Positions 22,957 to 36,130 of a stretch of DNA of 64,000 nt are shown in pieces. Within the stretch, counting starts at the first letter, position 1; each line of letters begins with the position of its first letter. Under the pieces are notes generated by a model. That model had not been told where the DNA came from and searched no databases. It saw only the letters and a program-made list of their open reading frames with translations. The DNA lies in the NCBI GenBank assembly GCA_035048495.1, contig CM068545.1, positions 45,936,450 to 46,000,449 of the forward strand, given 5' to 3'. A program made the position numbers and the translations under genes. This DNA is from Euptelea pleiosperma (taxonomy: Eukaryota; Streptophyta; Magnoliopsida; Ranunculales; Eupteleaceae).

Positions 22957-25727
22957 CTAAGTCAAATTACGAGATCCGGTTGTGCAAATGAAACTAGTTA
23001 TAAGCTTGGGAATGTAACGCACAAACTGAGTCCAATTAGGGTCATTGACGCACGAATGCGGTAAACCTGTTCCGACAGTCCCGAATCTTGTTCCAACACT
23101 TCAAATGTGTTGAAACAATTGTAATAGAAGATATTGAGTCAAATTACGAAGTCCGATTGCGAAAAAGTAAGTAATTATAGGCTTAGGAATGTAACAAACA
23201 AATTGAGTCCAATTAAAGACGTTGACGAACGGATGGAGCAAACTTCTTCCGACTGTCCTAAATCTTGTTCCAACACTTCAAATGTGTTGAAATAATAGTA
23301 ATGGAAGAGTTTGAGTCAAATTATGGGGTCCGGTTGCGAAAAAGTCACTAGTTATAGGCTTCGGAATGCAACACACAAACTGAGTCCAATTAGCGACATT
23401 GACGCACGGATGGAGCAAAATTGTTTCGACTGTCCCGAATCTTTTTCAAACACTGCAAATGTGTTGAAACATTAGTAATAGAAGAGTTTGAGTCAAATTA
23501 CGAGGTCCGGTTGCACAAAAGTCACTAGTTATAGGCTTCGGAATGTAACAAACAAACTGAGTCCAATTAGAGACATTGACGCACGGATGGAGCAAACTTG
23601 TTTCGATTGTCCCGAATCTTGTTCCAAGACTTTAAATGTGTTGAAACAATTGCAATGGAACAGATTGAGTCAAATTACGAGATCCGGTTGCGAAAAAGTC
23701 ACTTGTTATAAGCTTAGGAGTGTAACGCACAAACTGAGTCCAATTATAGTCATTGACGCACGAACGGAGCAAACTTGTTCCGACTTTCCCGAATCTTGTT
23801 CCAAGTCTTCAAATGTGTTAAAACAATTGTAATAGAAGATATTGAGTCAAATTACGAGGTCCGGTTGTGAAAAAGTCACTAGTTATAAGCTAAGGAATGT
23901 AACGCACAAACTGAGTCCAATTAGAGTCATTGACGCACGAATGGGGCAAACTTGTTCCGACAGTCCCGAATCTTGTTCAACACTTCAAATGTGTTAAAAC
24001 AATTGTAATACAAGATATTGAGCCAAAATACGAAGTCCGGATACGAAAAAGTCAGTAATTATAGGCTTAGGAATGTAACACCCAAACTGAGTCCAATTAG
24101 AGACATTGACGAACGAATGGAGCAAACTTGTTCCGACTGTCCCGAATCTTTTTTCAACAGTTCAAATGTGTTAAAACAATTGTAATGGAAGATATTGAGT
24201 CAAATTACAATGTCCGGTTGTGCAAAAGTCACTAGTTATAAGCTTGGGAATGTAACGCACAAACTGAGTCCAATTGGAGTCATTTACGCACAAATGGGGC
24301 AAACTTGTTCCGACAGTCCCGAATCTTGTTCAACACTTCAAATGTGTTAAAACAATTGTAATACAAGATATTGAGCCAAAATACGAAGTCCGGATACGAA
24401 AAAGTCAGTAATTATAGGCTTAGGAATGTAACACCCAAACTGAGTCCAATTAGAGACATTGACGAACGAATGGAGCAAACTTGTTCCGACTGTCCCGAAT
24501 CTTTTTTCAACAGTTCAAATGTGTTAAAAGAATTGTAATGGAAGATATTGAGTCAAATTACGAGGTCCGGTTGTGCAAAAGTCACTAGTTATAAGCTTGG
24601 GAATGTAACGCACAAACTGAGTCCAATTGGAGTCATTTACGCACGAATGGGGTAAACTTGTTCCGACAGTCCCGAATCTTGTTCCAACACATCAAATGCG
24701 TTAAAACAATTGTAATAGAAGATATTGAGTCAAATTACGGATTCCGATTGCGAAAAAGTAAGTAATTATAGGCTTAGGAATGTAACACACAAATTGAGTC
24801 CAATTAGAGACATTGACGAACGGATGGAGCAAACTTCTTTCGACTGTCCCAAATCTTGTTAATACACTTCAAATGTGTTGAAACAATAGTAATGGAAGAG
24901 TTTGAGTCAAATTACAGGGTCCGGTTGCGAAAAAGTCACTAGTTATAGGCTTCGGAATGTAACACACAAACTGAGTCCAAATAGAGACATTGACGCACGG
25001 ATGGAGCAAAATTGTTGCGACTGTCCCGAATCTTTTTCAAACACTTCAAATGTGTTGAAACAATAGTAATGGAAGAGTTTGAGTCAAATTACGATGTCCG
25101 GTTGCACAAAAGTCACTAGTTATAGGCTTCAGAATGTAACAACCAAGCTGAGTCAAATTAGAGTCATTGACGCACGGATGGAACAAACTTGTTTCAACTA
25201 TCCCGATTCTTGTTCCAACACTTCAAATGTGTTAAAACAATTATAATAGAAGATATTGAGTCAAATTACGAAGTCCGGTTGTGAAAAAGTCAATAACAAA
25301 CTTGTTCCGATTGTCCCGAATCTTGTTCCAACACTTCAAATGTGTTGAAACAATTACAATGGAAGAGATTGAGTCAAATTACGAGGTCCGGTTGTGCAAA
25401 ACTCACTAGTTATAAGCTTTGGAATGTGACGCACAAACTGAGTCCAATTAGAGTCATTGATGCACGAATGGGACAAACTTGTTCCTGTAGTCCCGAATCT
25501 TGTTCTAACACTTCAAATGTGTTAAAAAAATTCTAATAGAAGATATTGAGTGAAATTACGAAGTCTGGTTGCGAAAAAGTCAGTAATTATAGGATTAGGA
25601 ATGTAACACCCAATCCGAGTCCAATTAGAGACATTGACGAACGAATGGAGCAAACTTGTTCCGACTGTCCCGAATCTTTTTTCAACAGTTCAAATGTGTT
25701 GAAACAATTGTAATGGAAGATACTAAG
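22957..25727. repeat. Satellite HOR 9: 16-mer between LTR 1 and LTR 2, 2771 bp
   Basis: Order M1-M6, M7-M8 twice, M9-M14. This is 2413 bp plus a 353-bp duplicated M7-M8 dimer (junction near 24300, where a GGGCAAAC ending replaces GGGTAAAC) plus the 5-bp target-site copy. It differs from HORs 10-12 at several sites (GACGC near 23046 against GAAGC, CAAATTACG near 23671 against CAAAGTACG, TGTAATACAAG near 24358 against TGTACTACAAG). Confidence 0.85.
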
Positions 25728-28700
25728 TGTAATACCCCGAACTTTCGTTCTAGGGTATTATGGTAAATTCACCTAATAATGAAAACCCGAAACTTTTTCA
25801 AACTCTTATTATTATTTTTATTGTTTAATATCATGTATGAGTATGTATGTTTAATTTGGTTTTATTCTGACAACTTTGAAAAACTTGCTATTTTTGAAAC
25901 TCGCTCTTTAGGGCTAAATTCTTGCTAAAAATAATGAACCATAACTTGCAGGGGATTTTTTCTTTCCCCAGCTAACATTCCAGAATTTTTATAAAAAAAA
26001 TTATTTTGTGGGCCCGAGACACAAAAAAATATTCCTATTTTATCTTTACCAACTTACTTGTGAAATTTGAAACCTTTCTTGAGACATGAAAACCCTAGCG
26101 GGAGATTTTGACAAAAATAGTATTTTTATAATTTTTGAACTTCATACCATTCGCATATTTTTCAAAAATAATATTTAATTATATTTTATTTATTTAATAG
26201 GAGCGTGGGACCCGCAAATCACTTTCGGGTCATTCCAATGTCATTTAACATTTTTTTAGGGTTTTGAACGTTTTTATGATTTGCGTGTGTGACATGTGTC
26301 AATACCTTATTATATGGACTTTTAAATTATATAATATAGTTTGATTGAATTAATTTATAATTATTTGTCTTATGATTGTTGGGTGGGGCCGTATGGCCAA
26401 TCTAGAAGCCTTTTGGGCTTAATAATATTCTTAAATGAAGCCTATTGATGTATATGGGCCTTGGGCCCATTCTTAACCCATTAATAGTGTAAAATATAAG
26501 TTTTTGAGGGTTGAAAAAGTCATCTCTTTACTAGTTACGAATTTCAACAAAATAGAAACCCTAATCCTTCCCTAAACCTATTTATTAAAAACCCTAAAGT
26601 TTTAGAACCTTTCACAACCCAACTCCATTGAAGAATAGAGCTAGCTCCATTAAACCTTCATTCGGGGACCGATCGCACTCGAGCAAGAAGGGAGAATTGA
26701 CGGGGACTCCGATTTAAAGAACATACTCCGAGGAGAGGACGATCCGACGACTTTCAAATTTGAAGAAACTTTTGATTTTCATTAAAGTTCAAGAAACCTT
26801 GAGGTAAGTGCGCTTGATCCATCCTATATTTGTTTTTCTTCAAGATTTGTTTTTCTTTCATTAGATAATAGTTGATACTCATTATAAATTAATTTTAATA
26901 ATATTTACTTTATTCTTATTGGGTTGATCTTTGTTTTGGGCCACCATGATGGGTTTGGCCATGGTCTATTTTGTACTTATAACGGATGACTATGTTCTTA
27001 TCATTTTTGTTATACTTTTATGATTTAAATATTTTTATATTATTTTTTTCTAAATACCTCTTTAAATCTATTTTCCAAAACCGTTTAGTTTGTATTTTTC
27101 TGATTTTTATTGATTAAGTTATGATTTTTCTAAGTTGTATGACTTTACCAAAAACCCAGAATTTTAGATTTTACACCGTCCGATTCACTTGGGATTTTGA
27201 TCTATATTTTTAACCTAAATATTTTTCTAATTATTTTTCATGGATACCTCTATCAATCTAGTTTCTAGAACCTTTGAGTTTATATTTTTCTGATTTGTAT
27301 TGATTAAGTTATGATTTTTCAAACGTGCTGGAAGTTTTTGTAAAGTACAGAATTTTAGATTTTACACGGTCCACTTTACCTGAGATTTCGATCTATATTT
27401 TTAATCTAAATATTTTTCTAATTATTTTTAACAGATACCTCTATCAATCTAGTTTCTATAACCTTTGAGTTTATATTTTTCTCATTTGTATTGATTAAGT
27501 TATGATTTTTCAAACATACTGGACTTTTCTGTAAAACCCAGAATTTCAAATTTTACATGGTCCATTTTACTTGAGATTTTGATCTATATTTTTAAAATAA
27601 ATATTTTTCTAATTATTTTTCACAGATACCTCTATCAATCTAGTTTCTAGAACCTTTGAGTTTATATTTTTCTGATCTGTATTGATTAAGTTATGATTTT
27701 GCAAACATGTTGGACTTTTCTGTAAAACCCAAAATTTTAGATTTTACACGGTCTACTTCACTTGGGATTTCCATCTATATTTTTGATCTAAATATTTTTT
27801 TATTTATTTTTCATAGATACTTATATGAATTTAGTTTTCAAATTAATTGAGTTTGTATTTTTCTAATAATTATTTATTTAGTTATAACTTTTACAATGTG
27901 CGGGACTTTTCTGTATCCCAGATTCTGTCCGGCCCAGTTAATTAAGAGTTTTGACCTATATTTTGAATCTGAATATTTTTTATTTATTTTTTTCTAAAAC
28001 CTCTGTAAATCTAATTTTTAAATCCATTGAGTTTATATTTTTTTAATTTATATTTATTTAGTTATGATTTTTATAATGTAGTACATTTTTTGTAAAAAAA
28101 CCTATTAATTGTTCGTGGTTCGGTCATGATTATTAACTATTTAGGTTTTAACCTTGTTGTTTGACTAAACCCTAGATGGTTTGACCTATACCTGTATGCA
28201 TGGAGATCCCACCCATGTGTCTTGGATCTCTCATAGGGTTCGGCCAAGTGTCTTGGATCCTTCTTTAGGGTTCGACATTGTGTCATGGATCCCTCATAAA
28301 GTTCGGCCATGGCGTGTTGGATTCTCTTGCGATTTTCACTTATATTATTCATCGATGTTGATTGTGATATTTGGTCATGTCTTATTGACTATTATACCTA
28401 GATGGTTCGACCTATACTTGTATGCATGGGGATCCCACCCATGTGTCTTGGATCCCTCATAGGGTTCGGCCAAGTGTCTTGGATCCCTCTTTAGGGTTCG
28501 ACCTTGTGTCATGGATCCCTCATAGGGTTCGGCAATGGTGTGTTGGATTGTCTCGTGATTTCTACTTATATTGTTCATCCGTGTTGATCGCGACCTTCGG
28601 TGATTGTTACATGTTATTCATGGTTAACCCTAATTCGTTCCCATATTATTACTCTTAATGATCATTGGTTCATTTTATATTTTTATTTAAATGTTAAATA

Positions 28701-29543
28701 CATGTGTGCTTATGTCATGTAACCCTAGTACATCTTGTTGTCATACCATGATCATCACGTCATTTCATATAAGGGGTGCATAAGGGAATGGGGTTGAAGT
28801 ATATTATATACGTTTATATTGGTTTTATCAATTAATCAGGGTTCGGTACCCTAGGGTGAAAGGCCCCAGACGTTATTATATCCTGCAGATGGGTCGATGA
28901 GGCCGCTCCCAGTGCGGGAAGGAGATGGAGACCCTATGTGGTTATGGGTACTAGTTGCATTGGCATCCCTTACTCATCTGCATTCATCCTCATATTCATG
29001 CCATCCTTATTATACGATTGAGATGCATACCTTGATTAAAAAACTTGTATAGTATGATATCATACCATGCACACTGTTGTATTACTAGGCCTCGGCTCAC
29101 GGTGCTACACCGATACCATTTTCAGATTTTGAGGAGCCGGGTACGTGAGATGATTTTGAGACGAAAGACTCCGGTGCATTCGAGGAGATCGACGATGATT
29201 TGGGAGTCGATCCCACACTTTAGAAAGTTGTATTTGATTATTTTATAACATTATTTATTTATTTTCACGGGCATGTAAACCTTTGATTGAGAGCATGTTC
29301 TCACTTCCATCTCTCCACATTTAGTTGATTGATTAAATTATTTGAATTATATATTATTTGAATTATTTGTTTCCTACATCTAGACTCTTTTTTAATACTT
29401 AGTGGGTTTTCGAATGAACCTTAGTAGTCTAATTGACCTAATTGGACCACTAGGGGACATTCATGGATCACCTCTGGGTTCGGGTACGGGTCGATCCACG
29501 GATTTTTGGGTCGTTTCTGGGTATCCGGATTCGGGGCGTGACA
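25728..29543 (+). mobile_element. Solo LTR, copy 2
   Basis: Same length, ends and CTAAG flanks (25723-25727 and 29544-29548) as copy 1, exactly 6587 bp downstream. It carries the derived bases shared by copies 2-5: TTTCAAATTTG near 26755, GTGCATAAGG near 28778, AGCCGGGTACG near 29138. It is a copy made by segmental amplification, not a separate insertion. Confidence 0.9.
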
Positions 29544-32314
29544 CTAAGTCAAATTACGAGATCCGGTTGTGCAAATGAAACTAGTTATAAGCTTGGGAAT
29601 GTAACGCACAAACTGAGTCCAATTAGGGTCATTGAAGCACGAATGCGGTAAACCTGTTCCGACAGTCCCGAATCTTGTTCCAACACTTCAAATGTGTTGA
29701 AACAATTGTAATAGAAGATATTGAGTCAAATTACGAAGTCCGATTGCGAAAAAGTAAGTAATTATAGGCTTAGGAATGTAACAAACAAATTGAGTCCAAT
29801 TAAAGACGTTGACGAACGGATGGAGCAAACTTCTTCCGACTGTCCTAAATCTTGTTCCAACACTTCAAATGTGTTGAAATAATAGTAATGGAAGAGTTTG
29901 AGTCAAATTATGGGGTCCGGTTGCGAAAAAGTCACTAGTTATAGGCTTCGGAATGCAACACACAAACTGAGTCCAATTAGCGACATTGACGCACGGATGG
30001 AGCAAAATTGTTTCGACTGTCCCGAATCTTTTTCAAACACTGCAAATGTGTTGAAACATTAGTAATAGAAGAGTTTGAGTCAAATTACGAGGTCCGGTTG
30101 CACAAAAGTCACTAGTTATAGGCTTCGGAATGTAACAAACAAACTGAGTCCAATTAGAGACATTGACGCACGGATGGAGCAAACTTGTTTCGATTGTCCC
30201 GAATCTTGTTCCAAGACTTTAAATGTGTTGAAACAATTGCAATGGAACAGATTGAGTCAAAGTACGAGATCCGGTTGCGAAAAAGTCACTTGTTATAAGC
30301 TTAGGAGTGTAACGCACAAACTGAGTCCAATTATAGTCATTGACGCACGAACGGAGCAAACTTGTTCCGACTTTCCCGAATCCTGTTCCAAGTCTTCAAA
30401 TGTGTTAAAACAATTGTAATAGAAGATATTGAGTCAAATTACGAGGTCCGGTTGTGAAAAAGTCACTAGTTATAAGCTAAGGAATGTAACGCACAAACTG
30501 AGTCCAATTAGAGTCATTGACGCACGAATGGGGCAAACTTGTTCCGACAGTCCCGAATCTTGTTCAACACTTCAAATGTGTTAAAACAATTGTAATACAA
30601 GATATTGAGCCAAAATACGAAGTCCGGATACGAAAAAGTCAGTAATTATAGGCTTAGGAATGTAACACCCAAACTGAGTCCAATTAGAGACATTGACGAA
30701 CGAATGGAGCAAACTTGTTCCGACTGTCCCGAATCTTTTTTCAACAGTTCAAATGTGTTAAAACAATTGTAATGGAAGATATTGAGTCAAATTACAATGT
30801 CCGGTTGTGCAAAAGTCACTAGTTATAAGCTTGGGAATGTAACGCACAAACTGAGTCCAATTGGAGTCATTTACGCACAAATGGGGCAAACTTGTTCCGA
30901 CAGTCCCGAATCTTGTTCAACACTTCAAATGTGTTAAAACAATTGTACTACAAGATATTGAGCCAAAATACGAAGTCCGGATACGAAAAAGTCAGTAATT
31001 ATAGGCTTAGGAATGTAACACCCAAACTGAGTCCAATTAGAGACATTGACGAACGAATGGAGCAAACTTGTTCCGACTGTCCCGAATCTTTTTTCAACAG
31101 TTCAAATGTGTTAAAACAATTGTAATGGAAGATATTGAGTCAAATTACGAGGTCCGTTTGTGCAAAAGTCACTAGTTATAAGCTTGGGAATGTAACGCAC
31201 AAACTGAGTCCAATTGGAGTCATTTACGCACGAATGGGGTAAACTTGTTCCGACAGTCCCGAATCTTGTTCCGACACATCAAATGCGTTAAAACAATTGT
31301 AATAGAAGATATTGAGTCAAATTACGGATTCCGATTGCGAAAAAGTAAGTAATTATAGGCTTAGGAATGTAACACACAAATTGAGTCCAATTAGAGACAT
31401 TGACGAACGGATGGAGCAAACTTCTTTCGACTGTCCCAAATCTTGTTAATACACTTCAAATGTGTTGAAACAATAGTAATGGAAGAGTTTGAGTCAAATT
31501 ACAGGGTCCGGTTGCGAAAAAGTCACTAGTTATAGGCTTCGGAATGTAACACACAAACTGAGTCCAAATAGAGACATTGACGCACGGATGGAGCAAAATT
31601 GTTGCGACTGTCCCGAATCTTTTTCAAACACTTCAAATGTGTTGAAACAATAGTAATGGAAGAGTTTGAGTCAAATTACGATGTCCGGTTGCACAAAAGT
31701 CACTAGTTATAGGCTTCAGAATGTAACAACCAAGCTGAGTCAAATTAGAGTCATTGACGCACGGATGGAACAAACTTGTTTCAACTATCCCGATTCTTGT
31801 TCCAACACTTCAAATGTGTTAAAACAATTATAATAGAAGATATTGAGTCAAATTACGAAGTCCGGTTGTGAAAAAGTCAATAACAAACTTGTTCCGATTG
31901 TCCCGAATCTTGTTCCAACACTTCAAATGTGTTGAAACAATTACAATGGAAGAGATTGAGTCAAATTACGAGGTCCGGTTGTGCAAAACTCACTAGTTAT
32001 AAGCTTTGGAATGTGACGCACAAACTGAGTCCAATTAGAGTCATTGATGCACGAATGGGACAAACTTGTTCCTGTAGTCCCGAATCTTGTTCTAACACTT
32101 CAAATGTGTTAAAAAAATTCTAATAGAAGATATTGAGTGAAATTACGAAGTCTGGTTGCGAAAAAGTCAGTAATTATAGGATTAGGAATGTAACACCCAA
32201 TCCGAGTCCAATTAGAGACATTGACGAACGAATGGAGCAAACTTGTTCCGACTGTCCCGAATCTTTTTTCAACAGTTCAAATGTGTTGAAACAATTGTAA
32301 TGGAAGATACTAAG
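29544..32314. repeat. Satellite HOR 10: 16-mer between LTR 2 and LTR 3, 2771 bp
   Basis: Same 16-monomer structure as HOR 9 with the derived variants shared by HORs 10-13: GAAGC near 29635, CAAAGTACG near 30259, GAATCCTG near 30379, TGTACTACAAG near 30944, GTCCGTTTG near 31153 and TTCCGACACATC near 31270. Confidence 0.87.
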
Positions 32315-35300
32315 TGTAATACCCCGAACTTTCGTTCTAGGGTATTATGGTAAATTCACCTAATAATGAAAACCCGAAACTTTTTCAAACTCTTATTATT
32401 ATTTTTATTGTTTAATATCATGTATGAGTATGTATGTTTAATTTGGTTTTATTCTGACAACTTTGAAAAACTTGCTATTTTTGAAACTCGCTCTTTAGGG
32501 CTAAATTCTTGCTAAAAATAATGAACCATAACTTGCAGGGGATTTTTTCTTTCCCCAGCTAACATTCCAGAATTTTTATAAAAAAAATTATTTTGTGGGC
32601 CCGAGACACAAAAAAATATTCCTATTTTATCTTTACCAACTTACTTGTGAAATTTGAAACCTTTCTTGAGACATGAAAACCCTAGCGGGAGATTTTGACA
32701 AAAATAATATTTTTATAATTTTTGAACTTCATACCATTCGCATATTTTTCAAAAATAATATTTAATTATATTTTATTTATTTAATAGGAGCGTGGGACCC
32801 GCAAATCACTTTCGGGTCATTCCAATGTCATTTAACATTTTTTTAGGGTTTTGAACGTTTTTATGATTTGCGTGTGTGACATGTGTCAATACCTTATTAT
32901 ATGGACTTTTAAATTATATAATATAGTTTGATTGAATTAATTTATAATTATTTGTCTTATGATTGTTGGGTGGGGCCGTATGGCCAATCTAGAAGCCTTT
33001 TGGGCTTAATAATATTCTTAAATGAAGCCTATTGATGTATATGGGCCTTGGGCCCATTCTTAACCCATTAATAGTGTAAAATATAAGTTTTTGAGGGTTG
33101 AAAAAGTCATCTCTTTACTAGTTACGAATTTCAACAAAATAGAAACCCTAATCCTTCCCTAAACCTATTTATTAAAAACCCTAAAGTTTTAGAACCTTTC
33201 ACAACCCAACTCCATTGAAGAATAGAGCTAGCTCCATTAAACCTTCATTCGGGGACCGATCGCACTCGAGCAAGAAGGGAGAATTGACGGGGACTCCGAT
33301 TTAAAGAACATACTCCGAGGAGAGGACGATCCGACGACTTTCAAATTTGAAGAAACTTTTGATTTTCATTAAAGTTCAAGAAACCTTGAGGTAAGTGCGC
33401 TTGATCCATCCTATATTTGTTTTTCTTCAAGATTTGTTTTTCTTTCATTAGATAATAGTTGATACTCATTATAAATTAATTTTAATAATATTTACTTTAT
33501 TCTTATTGGGTTGATCTTTGTTTTGGGCCACCATGATGGGTTTGGCCATGGTCTATTTTGTACTTATAACGGATGACTATGTTCTTATCATTTTTGTTAT
33601 ACTTTTATGATTTAAATATTTTTATATTATTTTTTTCTAAATACCTCTTTAAATCTATTTTCCAAAACCGTTTAGTTTGTATTTTTCTGATTTTTATTGA
33701 TTAAGTTATGATTTTTCTAAGTTGTATGACTTTACCAAAAACCCAGAATTTTAGATTTTACACCGTCCGATTCACTTGGGATTTTGATCTATATTTTTAA
33801 CCTAAATATTTTTCTAATTATTTTTCATGGATACCTCTATCAATCTAGTTTCTAGAACCTTTGAGTTTATATTTTTCTGATTTGTATTGATTAAGTTATG
33901 ATTTTTCAAACGTGCTGGAAGTTTTTGTAAAGTACAGAATTTTAGATTTTACACGGTCCACTTTACCTGAGATTTCGATCTATATTTTTAATCTAAATAT
34001 TTTTCTAATTATTTTTAACAGATACCTCTATCAATCTAGTTTCTATAACCTTTGAGTTTATATTTTTCTCATTTGTATTGATTAAGTTATGATTTTTCAA
34101 ACATACTGGACTTTTCTGTAAAACCCAGAATTTCAAATTTTACATGGTCCATTTTACTTGAGATTTTGATCTATATTTTTAAAATAAATATTTTTCTAAT
34201 TATTTTTCACAGATACCTCTATCAATCTAGTTTCTAGAACCTTTGAGTTTATATTTTTCTGATCTGTATTGATTAAGTTATGATTTTGCAAACATGTTGG
34301 ACTTTTCTGTAAAACCCAAAATTTTAGATTTTACACGGTCTACTTCACTTGGGATTTCCATCTATATTTTTGATCTAAATATTTTTTTATTTATTTTTCA
34401 TAGATACTTATATGAATTTAGTTTTCAAATTAATTGAGTTTGTATTTTTCTAATAATTATTTATTTAGTTATAACTTTTACAATGTGCGGGACTTTTCTG
34501 TATCCCAGATTCTGTCCGGCCCAGTTAATTAAGAGTTTTGACCTATATTTTGAATCTGAATATTTTTTATTTATTTTTTTCTAAAACCTCTGTAAATCTA
34601 ATTTTTAAATCCATTGAGTTTATATTTTTTTAATTTATATTTATTTAGTTATGATTTTTATAATGTAGTACATTTTTTGTAAAAAAACCTATTAATTGTT
34701 CGTGGTTCGGTCATGATTATTAACTATTTAGGTTTTAACCTTGTTGTTTGACTAAACCCTAGATGGTTTGACCTATACCTGTATGCATGGAGATCCCACC
34801 CATGTGTCTTGGATCTCTCATAGGGTTCGGCCAAGTGTCTTGGATCCTTCTTTAGGGTTCGACATTGTGTCATGGATCCCTCATAAAGTTCGGCCATGGC
34901 GTGTTGGATTCTCTTGCGATTTTCACTTATATTATTCATCGATGTTGATTGTGATATTTGGTCATGTCTTATTGACTATTATACCTAGATGGTTCGACCT
35001 ATACTTGTATGCATGGGGATCCCACCCATGTGTCTTGGATCCCTCATAGGGTTCGGCCAAGTGTCTTGGATCCCTCTTTAGGGTTCGACCTTGTGTCATG
35101 GATCCCTCATAGGGTTCGGCAATGGTGTGTTGGATTGTCTCGTGATTTCTACTTATATTGTTCATCCGTGTTGATCGCGACCTTCGGTGATTGTTACATG
35201 TTATTCATGGTTAACCCTAATTCGTTCCCATATTATTACTCTTAATGATCATTGGTTCATTTTATATTTTTATTTAAATGTTAAATACATGTGTGCTTAT

Positions 35301-36130
35301 GTCATGTAACCCTAGTACATCTTGTTGTCATACCATGATCATCACGTCATTTCATATAAGGGGTGCATAAGGGAATGGGGTTGAAGTATATTATATACGT
35401 TTATATTGGTTTTATCAATTAATCAGGGTTCGGTACCCTAGGGTGAAAGGCCCCAGACGTTATTATATCCTGCAGATGGGTCGATGAGGCCGCTCCCAGT
35501 GCGGGAAGGAGATGGAGACCCTATGTGGTTATGGGTACTAGTTGCATTGGCATCCCTTACTCATCTGCATTCATCCTCATATTCATGCCATCCTTATTAT
35601 ACGATTGAGATGCATACCTTGATTAAAAAACTTGTATAGTATGATATCATACCATGCACACTGTTGTATTACTAGGCCTCGGCTCACGGTGCTACACCGA
35701 TACCATTTTCAGATTTTGAGGAGCCGGGTACGTGAGATGATTTTGAGACGAAAGACTCCGGTGCATTCGAGGAGATCGACGATGATTTGGGAGTCGATCC
35801 CACACTTTAGAAAGTTGTATTTGATTATTTTATAACATTATTTATTTATTTTCACGGGCATGTAAACCTTTGATTGAGAGCATGTTCTCACTTCCATCTC
35901 TCCACATTTAGTTGATTGATTAAATTATTTGAATTATATATTATTTGAATTATTTGTTTCCTACATCTAGACTCTTTTTTAATACTTAGTGGGTTTTCGA
36001 ATGAACCTTAGTAGTCTAATTGACCTAATTGGACCACTAGGGGACATTCATGGATCACCTCTGGGTTCGGGTACGGGTCGATCCACGGATTTTTGGGTCG
36101 TTTCTGGGTATCCGGATTCGGGGCGTGACA
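32315..36130 (+). mobile_element. Solo LTR, copy 3
   Basis: A further 6587 bp downstream, with identical ends and CTAAG flanks (32310-32314 and 36131-36135). The one private change I noticed is A at 32707 (AAATAATATT against AAATAGTATT in the others). Confidence 0.9.

Noticed and set aside
22458..23064. Short open frames of 67 and 62 codons near the 3' end of the LTR, the second crossing into satellite
   Set aside because: Short and without recognisable domains. The second fuses LTR end and satellite across the insertion boundary, so it is an accident of the junction.
19141..29543. A full-length retrotransposon with LTR 1 and LTR 2 as its two ends
   Set aside because: The 2771 bp between them is pure satellite with no primer-binding site, gag, pol or polypurine tract. 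Each LTR has its own CTAAG on both sides.
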